Below are positions 35,524-44,282 of a stretch of 64,000 nucleotides of DNA, piece by piece. The stretch spans positions 1-64,000 of the forward strand of contig JAZKHT010000009.1 in the NCBI GenBank assembly GCA_040385245.1. The letters are read 5' to 3'. Source of the stretch: JAZKHT01 sp040385245 (GTDB taxonomy: Bacteria > Pseudomonadota > Alphaproteobacteria > Rhodobacterales > Rhodobacteraceae). The position numbers and the translations under genes were made by a program. The stretch's first letter is position 1, and every line of letters begins with the position of its first letter. The notes below the pieces were generated by a model. It was given only the letters and a program-made list of their open reading frames with translations, was not told the origin of the DNA and ran no database searches.

Positions 35524-36066
35524 ATGGAACGCAGCCTGACCCATATCGCCCTTTTTGCCGCATTGATCGCGGTGCTGGGATTTGTGCCGCAGATCATGCT
35601 GGCGACCGGTGTGCCGATCACGGCGCAAAGTCTGGGCATCATGCTGTGCGGCACGGTGCTGGGGGCGCGGCGCGGGGCGCTGGCGGTGCTGCTGTTTCTG
35701 GTGCTGGTGGCCGTGGGCCTGCCCATACTGTCGGGCGGGCGCGGCGGGCTGGGCGTCTTTGCCAGCCCGACAGTGGGGTTCCTGATCGGCTTTCCGGTCG
35801 CCGCCTTTGTGGCCGGGCTGGTGGTTGAACGCAGCCGCGCGCCCATCGGGCTGGCTGCCGGGATCGGCGCGTTTCTGGGCGGGGTCGTTGTCCTTTATGC
35901 CTTTGGCATTCCCGGCATGGCGCTGATGCTGGACAAATCGCTGACCGAGGCCGCGCTGCTGATCACCGCCTATCTGCCCGGCGATGCGATCAAGGTGGTT
36001 CTGGCGGGGCTGGTGACGCAAGGGTTGGCCCGGATGCGCCCCGGCGCGCTGCTGTCGCGCCCGTGA
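35524..36066 (+). CDS. bioY: Biotin-binding S component BioY
   Basis: This 180-residue protein with six hydrophobic helices is the substrate-capture subunit of the biotin ECF transporter. The BioY pattern is clear: GFVPQIMLATGVPITAQSLGIMLCGTVLGARRGALA followed by GLPILSGGRGGLGVFASPTVGFLIGFP. BioY can also work without BioMN in some bacteria. It follows bioN by 27 bases and overlaps the nitroreductase start by four bases. No BioR-type TTATNNATAA palindrome was seen upstream of bioM. Confidence 0.95.
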   Translation: MERSLTHIALFAALIAVLGFVPQIMLATGVPITAQSLGIMLCGTVLGARRGALAVLLFLVLVAVGLPILSGGRGGLGVFASPTVGFLIGFPVAAFVAGLVVERSRAPIGLAAGIGAFLGGVVVLYAFGIPGMALMLDKSLTEAALLITAYLPGDAIKVVLAGLVTQGLARMRPGALLSRP

Positions 36067-36734
36067 CCCTTGCGGACCTTGCCCGCGCCCGCCGGTCGGT
36101 GCGCGGGTTTCGTCCCGATCCGGTGCCGCTTGATGTGGTGCAAGACCTGATCACAACGGCGCGGATGGCACCTTCGGGCGCGAACCTGCAACCGGGGCGC
36201 TTCATCGCGTTGACGGGTGCGCCACTGGCCGGTTTGGTGGCCGCGCTGGAGGCGGCGATTGATGCCGACCGCCCCTTGGTCAGCGAATATCGCTGGTTCC
36301 CCAACCCGATGCCGCCCGAGATGAAAGACCGCCAGCGCGCCGCCGGCTATGCGCTTTATGCGGCGCTTAGCATCGACAAGCGCGATATGGAGGGGCGGCG
36401 CGCCCAGTTCCGCCGCAACTACCGGTTTTTCGACGCCCCCGTGGGAATTGTCGTCACGCTGGATCGGCGGTTCGGCGAAGGCGGGTTCTTCGATCTGGGC
36501 ATGGCGGTGCAGACGCTGCAACTGGCAGCGGTGGATGCGGGGCTGGCCACCTGCGGCTTGGGGGCGCTGGCCAATTATGCCGACGTGGTGCAGGACCATT
36601 TGAACCTGCCCGCGTCGGATCTGGTGATTTGCGGCATGGCCCTGGGGCTGGAAGACCGGGATCACCCGGCGAATGCGACCCGGACGGTGCGGATGCAGTT
36701 GTCCGATTTCGCCGATTTTCGCGGGTTTGACTAG
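36063..36734 (+). CDS. Nitroreductase-family flavoprotein
   Basis: This 223-residue FMN enzyme starts with GTG overlapping the bioY stop (GTGA at 36063-36066). The family marks are an N-terminal ARRSVRGFRPDPVP, the FMN-contact APSGANLQPGR, and the C-terminal GLGALANY segment. Members reduce nitro groups, quinones or enones with NAD(P)H; the true substrate is unknown. Coupling to bioY suggests co-transcription with the biotin transporter, though a link to biotin use is not established. Confidence 0.85.
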   Translation: MTLADLARARRSVRGFRPDPVPLDVVQDLITTARMAPSGANLQPGRFIALTGAPLAGLVAALEAAIDADRPLVSEYRWFPNPMPPEMKDRQRAAGYALYAALSIDKRDMEGRRAQFRRNYRFFDAPVGIVVTLDRRFGEGGFFDLGMAVQTLQLAAVDAGLATCGLGALANYADVVQDHLNLPASDLVICGMALGLEDRDHPANATRTVRMQLSDFADFRGFD

Positions 36735-36753
36735 CGCCCGACGGGCAGCCACG

Positions 36754-37833
36754 TCACCGCGCCACCAACAGCGCCGTTCCGATCCCCCCGGCCGAGGCAA
36801 TGGCCGCAAGCCCGGTCCCGGTGGTCAGATCGTGGAACAGCCGCACTGCAAGGATCGCGCCGGAGGCCCCGATCGGATGCCCCCGCGCCAGCGCGCCACC
36901 CCCAATGTTGACGCGTCCGGGGTCAAGGCCCGCACCGGTGACACAGGCGATGGCCTGCACAGCATAGGCCTCCATCACCTCGGCCATGCTCAGGTCATCG
37001 GAACGCAAGCCTGCTTGGGCCAGCGCGCACGTGATGGCGGCCACCGGGACAAGGCCGGGTTGCATCGGATCACCGGCCAGCGTCGTCCCGCCCGTGATGC
37101 GCAACACGCGCGTGTGGCGGGCAGCCAGACGATCCGACACCACCAGAACAAAGGCCGCGGCATCCGCTGCTACCGCCGCAGTGGCGGTCGTGATGCTGCC
37201 CGACAGAACCGGCGCGCGCGCGGCAAGGCGAGGTGTCAAGGGGCGGGCAAAGGCGTCGCGGGACTGCCCCGCCATTGGCACCATCTCGGACCCGTGGTTG
37301 GCGGCAAGCGCCTTGGCATGGCTGTCAATCGCCCACGCCTCGGCCTGCGCCCGCGAAATGCCCAAAGTTTGCGCCAACGCCTCTGCCGCGTCGGCCATGG
37401 CGGGGTCGCGGTCGGGCCAAGGCGTGAAGGGGGCCTGATCGTAGGCGCGGGGCGGTCCGCCGTCCGGGTCGGTCGCCAGACGCAACGGGCGGCGGGAATA
37501 GCTTTCGACGCCCCCCGCCAGCACCACCTGGGCGGCACCGCTGTCCACCAGCGCGCGGGCCAGCAACAGCGCGTCCAAGCCCCCCGCGCACTGCCGGTCT
37601 ATGGTCAGACCGGCGCAGGGCAACCCTGCCGCGAGTGCCACCCGCCGCGCCGGATTGCCGCCCGCGCCCAACGCGTTCGACACGATCACCTCATCCACCT
37701 GCGTGGTGTCGATTCCTGCATCAATCAGAACGGCCCGGATGACAGGGGTCGCCAAGTCCTCGATCGACAGGCGGGCGAACGCCCCGCCGCGCGGGATGAC
37801 GGCGGTGCGGCGGGCGGCAACGATGACGCTCAT
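36754..37833 (-). CDS. Thiolase-family protein lacking the second active-site cysteine
   Basis: This 359-residue protein has the thiolase fold and the nucleophilic Cys82 in DRQCAGGL, and the GHPIGASG motif with His319. The C-terminal CxGGGxG motif, whose Cys is the general base in Claisen condensation and thiolysis, reads ASAGGIG, so the Cys is replaced by Ala346. The NEAFA-like motif reads MEAYA. It is shorter than the usual 390. These changes suggest an unusual or lost condensing activity, perhaps an acyltransferase. Its start overlaps the stop of the acyl-CoA ligase upstream (ATGA at 37830-37833). Confidence 0.8.
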   Translation of the reverse strand: MSVIVAARRTAVIPRGGAFARLSIEDLATPVIRAVLIDAGIDTTQVDEVIVSNALGAGGNPARRVALAAGLPCAGLTIDRQCAGGLDALLLARALVDSGAAQVVLAGGVESYSRRPLRLATDPDGGPPRAYDQAPFTPWPDRDPAMADAAEALAQTLGISRAQAEAWAIDSHAKALAANHGSEMVPMAGQSRDAFARPLTPRLAARAPVLSGSITTATAAVAADAAAFVLVVSDRLAARHTRVLRITGGTTLAGDPMQPGLVPVAAITCALAQAGLRSDDLSMAEVMEAYAVQAIACVTGAGLDPGRVNIGGGALARGHPIGASGAILAVRLFHDLTTGTGLAAIASAGGIGTALLVAR

Positions 37834-39032
37834 GCCCCCACCCGGCGGGCCAGGGCCGCAAGGTCGGTCTTGCCCGAAGACAGCACCGGCCAGTCGTCAC
37901 ACCAGATCACGGCGCGTGGGGCCTTCAGCGGGCCAAGGGCACTGCGGGCGGCGCGCAGGATCGCCGCCTCTTGGGCCTTGTCACCGCGCAGGACGGCAAC
38001 CAGGACGGTGCCGCGCATCGCATCGGCGCGCGGCAGAACGGCGGCGCGGTCCACCCCCGGCAGGGTGGAAAGCCACGCCTCGATCTGTTCGGGAAACACG
38101 TTCTGGTCGGCCACGGTCACCATGCGCCCCACCCGCCCTGCCAGAACGAGCGCGCCATGTGCCAGATGACCGATTTCACCGACAGACAGCCAGCCGTCCT
38201 GCCAGCGGGCCTGTCCCATCCCATCGCCATAGCCCGCGAACAGATAGGGGCTGTTCACCCAAACCTCGCCCATCGTGCCCTCGCGAACCTCTGTTCCCTT
38301 AGGGTCACGCAAGGAAAGGGTGACACCCGGATAGGCCCGCCCGACAGAGGCAGGATCCACATCGTTGTCAGACAGGGTGACAAAGCTTGTCTCTGCCGCG
38401 CCATAGAATTCGCGCACCGCAGCCGTGGGGGCAAGCGCGCCAAGCGCCGCGCGCAATCCATCATCCAGCTTTGATCCGCCCACCAGCACCAGTCGCAGCC
38501 GGGGCAAGACCGGCCCGCCCCCCTCCACCAGCAGGCGCAACTGGGCGGGCGTGGCATAGATCACCGCGACGCGCCGATCCAGCAGCGCCTGTCGCTGCCG
38601 GTCCGGGCGCAGGCCGTCCAGCAAATGCACCTCGGCCCCAAGGCAGACCCCTTCCAATGCGCCATACAAGGACAAGGAATGAACCAGCCGCCCCAGCACC
38701 GCGACGGATAAGCCCGGCCCGATCCCGAACAGGTCTGCGTTGACGGCAAAGCTGGCCGCCCATGACGCCTGACTGCGCCGGATGCGCCGAGGTCGCCCGG
38801 AAGAGCCTGCGGTCAGCGTTTCGAACATCCCCGCGCCATGCGGTTCAGGTTCCGCCACGCCACCAATGCGAAAGGGCTGTTGCAACGCCGCGCGGGCCAT
38901 GGCCTGCGCCAGCGCCACACCTGCGGGCCGATCACCGATCACCGCAGCCCCCGATTCCGCATGACCGGCGATACCCCCCGCCGCATCGAAAACGCGGGCC
39001 TGCCGATGCCAGAAGAACCCGTCCCGCGCCAC
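37830..39032 (-). CDS. Short, divergent AMP-dependent acyl-CoA ligase
   Basis: This protein of about 400 residues belongs to the adenylate-forming family but is 100 or more residues shorter than usual at the N terminus. Recognisable motifs are a P-loop written TAGSSGRPR, EFYGAAETSF, a hinge with SVGEIG in place of TGD, and the terminal catalytic lysine in SSGKTD. The GTG at 39032 has GGGGCAAGG upstream and is my best guess; the frame is open to 39176 but that part includes a REP-like element. It is paired with the atypical thiolase, so the two may act in sequence on one acyl-CoA. Confidence 0.65.
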   Translation of the reverse strand: MARDGFFWHRQARVFDAAGGIAGHAESGAAVIGDRPAGVALAQAMARAALQQPFRIGGVAEPEPHGAGMFETLTAGSSGRPRRIRRSQASWAASFAVNADLFGIGPGLSVAVLGRLVHSLSLYGALEGVCLGAEVHLLDGLRPDRQRQALLDRRVAVIYATPAQLRLLVEGGGPVLPRLRLVLVGGSKLDDGLRAALGALAPTAAVREFYGAAETSFVTLSDNDVDPASVGRAYPGVTLSLRDPKGTEVREGTMGEVWVNSPYLFAGYGDGMGQARWQDGWLSVGEIGHLAHGALVLAGRVGRMVTVADQNVFPEQIEAWLSTLPGVDRAAVLPRADAMRGTVLVAVLRGDKAQEAAILRAARSALGPLKAPRAVIWCDDWPVLSSGKTDLAALARRVGA

Positions 39033-39109
39033 GCCCTTGCCCCACTGAAGTCTGTGTTCACTCAAAGTCGACCCCGCCGGAACGTCAACCCGACGTCCGC
39101 TGTCTTTGG

Positions 39110-39161
39110 TTTTTTCTTTGCTCAAATACTCCACGGGGGTGCGGGGGTGTGAAACCCCCGC
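39110..39161 (-). repeat. REP-like intergenic element, copy 2
   Basis: Read on the minus strand it has a palindrome GCGGGGG-TTTCACA-CCCCCGC, then ACCCCCGTGGAGTATTTGAG and an A-rich tail. It matches the layout of copies 1 and 3. It lies between the MORN gene's 3' end and the short acyl-CoA ligase. Confidence 0.75.
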
Positions 39162-39186
39162 TGCGACGTCGATCACGCGAGCGATG

Positions 39187-40668
39187 TCAGTTTCCGTCGG
39201 CAGCAGGCGCTTCCGTCGGCGCGTCCTCGGGCGTCGCCGCTGGCTCGGGTGGGGCTGTCAGTATGCCGTTCAGCCATTCACCGGCGGCCACCTCGCCCCC
39301 GGCATAGGTCAGCGTACCCTGCCCCTGCCGCTTGCCCTTGACGAACGCGCCTTCATAGCGGTCGCCGTTGGGGTATAGCGCCAGACCCGTGCCGTCGATT
39401 TCGCCCTTGGTCCAGTCGCCCTGATAGACAAAACCATCAGGCATGGTGATCTGCCCCTTGCCCTGACGCACGCCAAGGGCGAATTCGCCCGCATAGACCG
39501 TGCCATCGGCCCAAGTCGCGCGGCCCATGCCGTCACGCACGCCTGCGCGCCATTGACCGGTGTAGGTGTAGCCGTCGGCATAGGTCATGGTGCCGATCCC
39601 ATCCGGAAACGCCGCCCTGAACGCGCCGTCATAAACCGACCCGTTGGCATAAGTGGCGCGACCTTTGCCTTCGATCACGCCCTTGACCCAATCGCCCTCG
39701 TAGGTGGATCCGTCGGGATAGGTGATCTTTCCGCTGCCATGCGGCTGGTCGGCGACAAGCATCCCCTGATACGCCGATCCGTCAGGATACTTCAGCTTGC
39801 CCGGCCCGTTCGACGTGCCCTCCACCCATGTCCCGTCCAGCACATAGCCGTCCGCACTGCGGAAAAGGCCGGGGCCGTGGCGCTTGTCAGCCAGAAACTC
39901 ACCTTCAAACACATCTCCGTTGGCATAGGTCGCCTTGCCCTTGCCCTGCCGCTGGCCGTCGACAAAGGCCCCTTCGTAGACATCGCCGTTGGGGTGAACC
40001 AGACGCCCGTTGCCGTTGATCTGCCCGCCCGACCATTCCCCCACATAGGTCAGACCGTCAGGCAATTTCAGCGTGCCGACACCTGACCGCAAACCGCCCC
40101 GCATGGCGCCGGTATAGACGGCACCGTCGGGATAGGTCACCTCGCCTGTGCCTTCCTTCACCCCGTTGATCCAGCCGCCGTCGTAGCGATAGCCGCCCGG
40201 GTCCTCCATCACGCCAAGGCCTGAATGCACCCCTTCGACAAAGCTGCCGGTGTAGACCGACCCGTTGGCATAACGAGCAACACCCGTGCCGGTGATCTTG
40301 CCCGCCACCCAGTCGCCGTCATAGCTGCCGCCATCGGGATAGGTGATCTTGCCCTTGCCGTCGGGCCGCGCCTCGACAAACGCGCCGGTGTAGACCGATC
40401 CGTTGGCATAGCGCATGGTGCCGGTTCCGGTGATCTTGCCGCCACGCCATTCGCCTTCGTACACCCCGCCGTCGACATAGGTGATGCGCCCGGTCCCATC
40501 GGGCTTGCCGTTGGCAAAGGTGCCTTCATAGACCGAGCCGTCGTCGTATTGCTTGGTCGTCACCGTGTCGTCCGATTGCGCCAGCAACGGTGCGGGCGCC
40601 ATGCCGACCACCGCCGCCAGAACCGCCGCCCGCAGCACCCCACTGCCCGTCATTCCGTTCCGCCGCAT
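39187..40668 (-). CDS. Exported MORN-repeat protein
   Basis: This 493-residue protein has a signal peptide (residues 1-30, Arg-Arg near the start, cleavage near LLA-QS) and then 18 consecutive MORN-type repeats of exactly 23 residues (about 46-459), each following YxGxxxxGxxxGxGxxxYxDG, plus a partial nineteenth and an acidic Pro/Ala tail. MORN repeats form an elongated beta-sheet ribbon. The protein should be periplasmic or surface-exposed; its binding partner is unknown. The start could also be ATG 40653. It is divergent from nadE. Confidence 0.85.
   Translation of the reverse strand: MRRNGMTGSGVLRAAVLAAVVGMAPAPLLAQSDDTVTTKQYDDGSVYEGTFANGKPDGTGRITYVDGGVYEGEWRGGKITGTGTMRYANGSVYTGAFVEARPDGKGKITYPDGGSYDGDWVAGKITGTGVARYANGSVYTGSFVEGVHSGLGVMEDPGGYRYDGGWINGVKEGTGEVTYPDGAVYTGAMRGGLRSGVGTLKLPDGLTYVGEWSGGQINGNGRLVHPNGDVYEGAFVDGQRQGKGKATYANGDVFEGEFLADKRHGPGLFRSADGYVLDGTWVEGTSNGPGKLKYPDGSAYQGMLVADQPHGSGKITYPDGSTYEGDWVKGVIEGKGRATYANGSVYDGAFRAAFPDGIGTMTYADGYTYTGQWRAGVRDGMGRATWADGTVYAGEFALGVRQGKGQITMPDGFVYQGDWTKGEIDGTGLALYPNGDRYEGAFVKGKRQGQGTLTYAGGEVAAGEWLNGILTAPPEPAATPEDAPTEAPAADGN
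39292..40533 (-). repeat. Tandem 69-bp repeats coding the MORN units
   Basis: Eighteen consecutive 69-bp units encode the 23-residue MORN repeats. Short segments such as the codons for Tyr-Pro-Asp-Gly and Tyr-Ala-Asn-Gly-Ser-Val-Tyr recur nearly unchanged, so unequal recombination could change the copy number. Confidence 0.8.
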
Positions 40669-40810
40669 CGCCGGTAACCATCCTTGCCACGCCCATCGGC
40701 AGACCCTAGCCGCAGCCTGCCTGTCAGACAAGCACCGGGCCAAACGGCGATGCCTTCCCCTTGGCCACCAACCTGCTAGAACCAGACCGAACAGACCCGG
40801 AAAGCGAACC

Positions 40811-42475
40811 ATGGCCGATACCTTTCGCCTGACACTGGCGCAATTGAACCCGACCGTGGGCGCGCTGGATGCCAACGCAGCCCTTGCGCGCGATGCCTGG
40901 GCGCAGGCAAAGGCGGCAGGGGCCGACATGCTGGCCCTGCCCGAGATGTTCATCACAGGGTATCAGACTCAGGATCTGATCCTGAAATCCGCCTTCGTGC
41001 GGGATGCCGCTGCCGCCATTGCGAAACTGGCGCTGGATTGTGCGGATGGCCCAGCCATCGGCATCGGCGGTCCGTGCCTGCGGGACGGCGCGCTGCACAA
41101 CGCATGGTTCATCCTGCAAGGGGGACGCATCACCGCGACGGTGTTGAAGCATCACCTGCCCAACAATGGGGTTTTTGACGAGAAACGCTTGTTCACCGTC
41201 GCCGATGTGCATGGGCCTTATGTCGTGAACGGCGTGCGGATCGGGACGCCCATCTGCGAAGACAGCTGGCACCCCGACGTGGCCGAAACGCTGGCCGAAA
41301 CCGGGGCCGAAATCCTGATCGTTCCGAACGGGTCGCCCTATCATCGCGGCAAGCCGAACCTGCGGTTGAACCTGATGGTGGCGCGGGTGATCGAAACCGG
41401 GCTGCCGCTGGTCTATCTGAACATGACCGGCGGGCAGGATGATCAGGTGTTCGACGGCTGTTCGCTGGTGCTGAACCCCGGCGGGCATCTGGCGGCGCAG
41501 TTGCCGCAGTTCGACGATTGCGTGACCCACATCGATTTCCGCCGCACCCCGGACGGCTGGCGCGCCGAAAAGGGCATCATGGCCGACGTGCCGGTGATTT
41601 TTGAGGCGGACTATCGCGCGATGGTCGTGGGCTTGCGCGACTATCTGGCGAAATCCGGCTTTCGCAAGGTGCTGCTGGGCCTGTCGGGCGGTATCGACAG
41701 CGCCATCGTCGCCACCATCGCCGCCGATGCAATCGGGCCTGAAAACGTGCGCTGCGTCATGCTGCCGTCACGCTATACATCCGACCATTCCCTGCAGGAC
41801 GCGGCCGAGGTCGCCCGAAACCTTGGCTGCCGTCTGGACACCGTGCCGATCACCGGCCCGCAGGATGCCGTGGGTGCGGCCCTTGCCCCGCTGTTTGCAG
41901 GCACCACCCCTGGCATCACCGAAGAAAACATCCAAAGCCGCCTGCGCGGGCTGCTCCTGATGGGCCTGTCGAACAAGTTCGGGGAAATGCTGCTGACCAC
42001 GGGCAACAAATCCGAAGTGGCGGTGGGCTATGCCACGATCTACGGCGACATGAACGGCGGGTTCAATCCGATCAAGGACCTGTACAAGACCCGCGTCTTT
42101 GACACCTGCCGCTGGCGCAACGCCAACCACCGCCCCTGGATGCTGGCCCCGGCGGGCGAAGTGATCCCGCCGCGCGTCATCGACAAGCCCCCCAGCGCCG
42201 AATTGCGCCCTGACCAAAAGGACGAGGACAGCCTGCCCCCCTACGCCGTGCTGGACGACATCCTTGAGGGGCTGGTGGAAAAGGACCAGTCGGTGGCGGA
42301 CATCGTGGCGATGGGCCATGACCGGGCAACCGTGAAGCGGGTGGAACATCTGCTTTACACGTCGGAATGGAAGCGGTTCCAGTCCGCGCCGGGCGTGCGC
42401 CTGACGCAAAAGGCGTTCTGGCTGGACCGCCGCTATCCGATGGTCAACCGCTGGCGCGACGACAGCGGGGGGTAA
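40811..42475 (+). CDS. nadE: Glutamine-dependent NAD synthetase
   Basis: This 554-residue enzyme makes NAD from nicotinate adenine dinucleotide using ammonia from its own glutaminase. The N-terminal nitrilase-like domain (about 1-270) has the catalytic Glu in ALPEMFITGY, Lys in KHHLPNNGVF and Cys in TPICEDSW. The C-terminal synthetase domain has the PP-loop LGLSGGIDSAIVA and the TTGNKSE motif. The ATG at 40811 is preferred because the frame upstream is not conserved and lies in the divergent promoter region shared with the MORN gene. Confidence 0.96.
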   Translation: MADTFRLTLAQLNPTVGALDANAALARDAWAQAKAAGADMLALPEMFITGYQTQDLILKSAFVRDAAAAIAKLALDCADGPAIGIGGPCLRDGALHNAWFILQGGRITATVLKHHLPNNGVFDEKRLFTVADVHGPYVVNGVRIGTPICEDSWHPDVAETLAETGAEILIVPNGSPYHRGKPNLRLNLMVARVIETGLPLVYLNMTGGQDDQVFDGCSLVLNPGGHLAAQLPQFDDCVTHIDFRRTPDGWRAEKGIMADVPVIFEADYRAMVVGLRDYLAKSGFRKVLLGLSGGIDSAIVATIAADAIGPENVRCVMLPSRYTSDHSLQDAAEVARNLGCRLDTVPITGPQDAVGAALAPLFAGTTPGITEENIQSRLRGLLLMGLSNKFGEMLLTTGNKSEVAVGYATIYGDMNGGFNPIKDLYKTRVFDTCRWRNANHRPWMLAPAGEVIPPRVIDKPPSAELRPDQKDEDSLPPYAVLDDILEGLVEKDQSVADIVAMGHDRATVKRVEHLLYTSEWKRFQSAPGVRLTQKAFWLDRRYPMVNRWRDDSGG

Positions 42476-42523
42476 GCGTGGCAAAGTCCCGCTTTTTGCA
42501 CTTTTCTTTTCGGTTTGCCCCCG

Positions 42524-42529
42524 TATAGT
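42524..42529 (+). promoter_or_regulatory. Candidate -10 box of the leu leader
   Basis: TATAGT at 42524-42529 lies seven bases before the leader-peptide ATG at 42537. A start of transcription at about 42536 would make the leader peptide mRNA nearly leaderless. The -35 region is not clear. Confidence 0.45.
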
Positions 42530-42536
42530 CCGCCAC

Positions 42537-42620
42537 ATGAAACGGTCCGGCCATATCCTTGCTGCCCCGATCGCGCGCTGCGCGGCGCGGCCGCTTGCGC
42601 TGCTTCTTAGCCGCCTCTGA
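42537..42620 (+). CDS. Leucine-rich leader peptide of the leuA attenuator
   Basis: This 27-residue frame ends with Pro-Leu-Ala-Leu-Leu-Leu-Ser-Arg-Leu, a clustered leucine run just before the stop. It stands 76 bases before leuA, and the last codon and stop overlap the 5' arm of a strong hairpin. This is the arrangement of a transcription attenuator in which starved ribosomes stall on leucine codons. It has no Shine-Dalgarno sequence, which fits near-leaderless translation. It is probably not a functional protein in itself. Confidence 0.7.
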   Translation: MKRSGHILAAPIARCAARPLALLLSRL

Positions 42621-42649
42621 GCGTGCCCTTGGGCGCGACCGCTCAGAGG
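42614..42649 (+). promoter_or_regulatory. Attenuator-type hairpin upstream of leuA
   Basis: CCTCTGAGCG (42614-42623) pairs perfectly with CGCTCAGAGG (42640-42649). The 5' arm contains the final Leu codon and stop of the leader peptide, so ribosome position would decide whether it forms. No T-run follows directly, so it may be an anti-antiterminator or act by Rho or on translation. Confidence 0.6.
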
Positions 42650-42696
42650 TGACAAGCGCCCGCAAGACCGCAACGGGAACCAAGGAATTCAACGAT

Positions 42697-44274
42697 ATGA
42701 CCGACCGCAGCTCGCAACCCCGCGTCCTGATTTTCGACACCACCCTGCGCGACGGCGAACAATCGCCCGGCGCCACCATGTCCCACGCCGAAAAGCTTGA
42801 GATCGCCGGCCTGCTGGATGAAATGGGCGTCGATATCATCGAAGCGGGCTTTCCCATCGCATCAGAAGGCGACTTCGCCGCGGTGTCGGAAATCGCCAAG
42901 CTGGCCAAGACCGCGCAGGTCTGCGGGCTGGCCCGTGCCAACTTCAAGGACATCGACCGCTGCTGGGACGCGGTGAGACACGCGCGTTTCCCCCGCATCC
43001 ACACCTTTATCGGCACCTCGCCCCTGCACCGCGCCATTCCCAATCTGGACATGGACCAGATGGCGGAACGCATCCACGACACCGTGACCCACGCCCGCAA
43101 CCTGTGCGACAACGTGCAGTGGTCACCGATGGATGCCACCCGCACAGAACATGACTATCTGTGCCGCGTGGTGGAAATCGCGATCAAGGCGGGGGCGACC
43201 ACAATCAACATCCCCGACACCGTCGGCTATACCGCCCCGCGCGAAAGTGCGTCGCTGATCCGGATGCTGTTGGAACGGGTGCCGGGGGCGGATACGATCA
43301 TCTTTGCCACCCATTGCCACAACGATCTGGGCATGGCGACCGCGAACGCGCTGGCGGCGGTCGAGGCGGGCGCCCGGCAGATCGAATGCACCATCAACGG
43401 TCTGGGCGAACGCGCGGGCAACACCGCACTGGAAGAGGTGGTGATGGCCATGAAGGTGCGCAATGACATCATGCCCTATCAGACCCGCATCGACACCACC
43501 AAGATCATGAACCTGTCGCGCCGCGTGGCCGCCGTGTCCGGCTTTCCGGTGCAGTTCAACAAGGCCATCGTCGGCAAGAACGCGTTTCTGCACGAAAGCG
43601 GCATCCATCAGGATGGCGTGCTGAAAAACGTCGAGACGTTCGAGATCATGCGTCCCGAAGACATCGGCCTGACGCAAAAGAACCTGACGATGGGCAAACA
43701 TTCGGGTCGCGCCGCCCTCCGGTCGAAACTGCGGGATCTGGGCTATGAACTGGCCGACAACCAGTTGAACGACGTCTTCGTGCGGTTCAAGGCGCTGGCT
43801 GACCGCAAGAAGGAAGTCTATGACGACGACCTGATCGCGCTGGTGGCGGATCAGGCCACGATGACCGAACACGACACCCTGCACCTGAAACGCCTGCGCG
43901 TGATCTGCGGCACCGAAGGCCCGCAAGAGGCCGACATGACCCTGACGATCGAAGGCGTGGACCATTCCATCGACGCCACGGGTGACGGTCCGGTGGATGC
44001 CGCGTTCAACTGCGTCAAGATGCTGTTCCCGCACAAGGCCCGGCTGCAACTGTATCAGGTGCACGCCGTCACCGAAGGCACCGACGCGCAGGCCACCGTT
44101 TCGGTGCGGATGGAAGAGGACGGGCGCATCGTCACGGGTCAATCCGCCGACACCGATACGGTCGTGGCGTCGGTCAAGGCATACGTAAACGCCCTGAACA
44201 AACTGATCGTGCGGCGTCAGAAAACGGCTCCTGACAGCGATACAAAGTCGGTGAATTACCGCGACGCAAGCTGA
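42697..44274 (+). CDS. leuA: 2-isopropylmalate synthase
   Basis: This 525-residue enzyme makes the first committed step of leucine synthesis from 2-ketoisovalerate and acetyl-CoA. The catalytic barrel shows FDTTLRDGEQSPG, the metal-binding HCHNDLGMATANALAAVEAGA, and NGLGERAGN. The C-terminal region from about 400 is the leucine-binding LeuA allosteric domain. ATG 42697 follows an AAGGAA ribosome-binding sequence. An upstream Leu-rich leader peptide and hairpin indicate attenuation by leucine supply, in addition to feedback inhibition. Confidence 0.96.
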   Translation: MTDRSSQPRVLIFDTTLRDGEQSPGATMSHAEKLEIAGLLDEMGVDIIEAGFPIASEGDFAAVSEIAKLAKTAQVCGLARANFKDIDRCWDAVRHARFPRIHTFIGTSPLHRAIPNLDMDQMAERIHDTVTHARNLCDNVQWSPMDATRTEHDYLCRVVEIAIKAGATTINIPDTVGYTAPRESASLIRMLLERVPGADTIIFATHCHNDLGMATANALAAVEAGARQIECTINGLGERAGNTALEEVVMAMKVRNDIMPYQTRIDTTKIMNLSRRVAAVSGFPVQFNKAIVGKNAFLHESGIHQDGVLKNVETFEIMRPEDIGLTQKNLTMGKHSGRAALRSKLRDLGYELADNQLNDVFVRFKALADRKKEVYDDDLIALVADQATMTEHDTLHLKRLRVICGTEGPQEADMTLTIEGVDHSIDATGDGPVDAAFNCVKMLFPHKARLQLYQVHAVTEGTDAQATVSVRMEEDGRIVTGQSADTDTVVASVKAYVNALNKLIVRRQKTAPDSDTKSVNYRDAS

Positions 44275-44282
44275 TTGCCCCC

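Noticed and set aside
39033..39176. Extension of the short acyl-CoA ligase to an ATG at 39176
   Set aside because: The added coding region would consist largely of the REP-like element, which also occurs between other genes.
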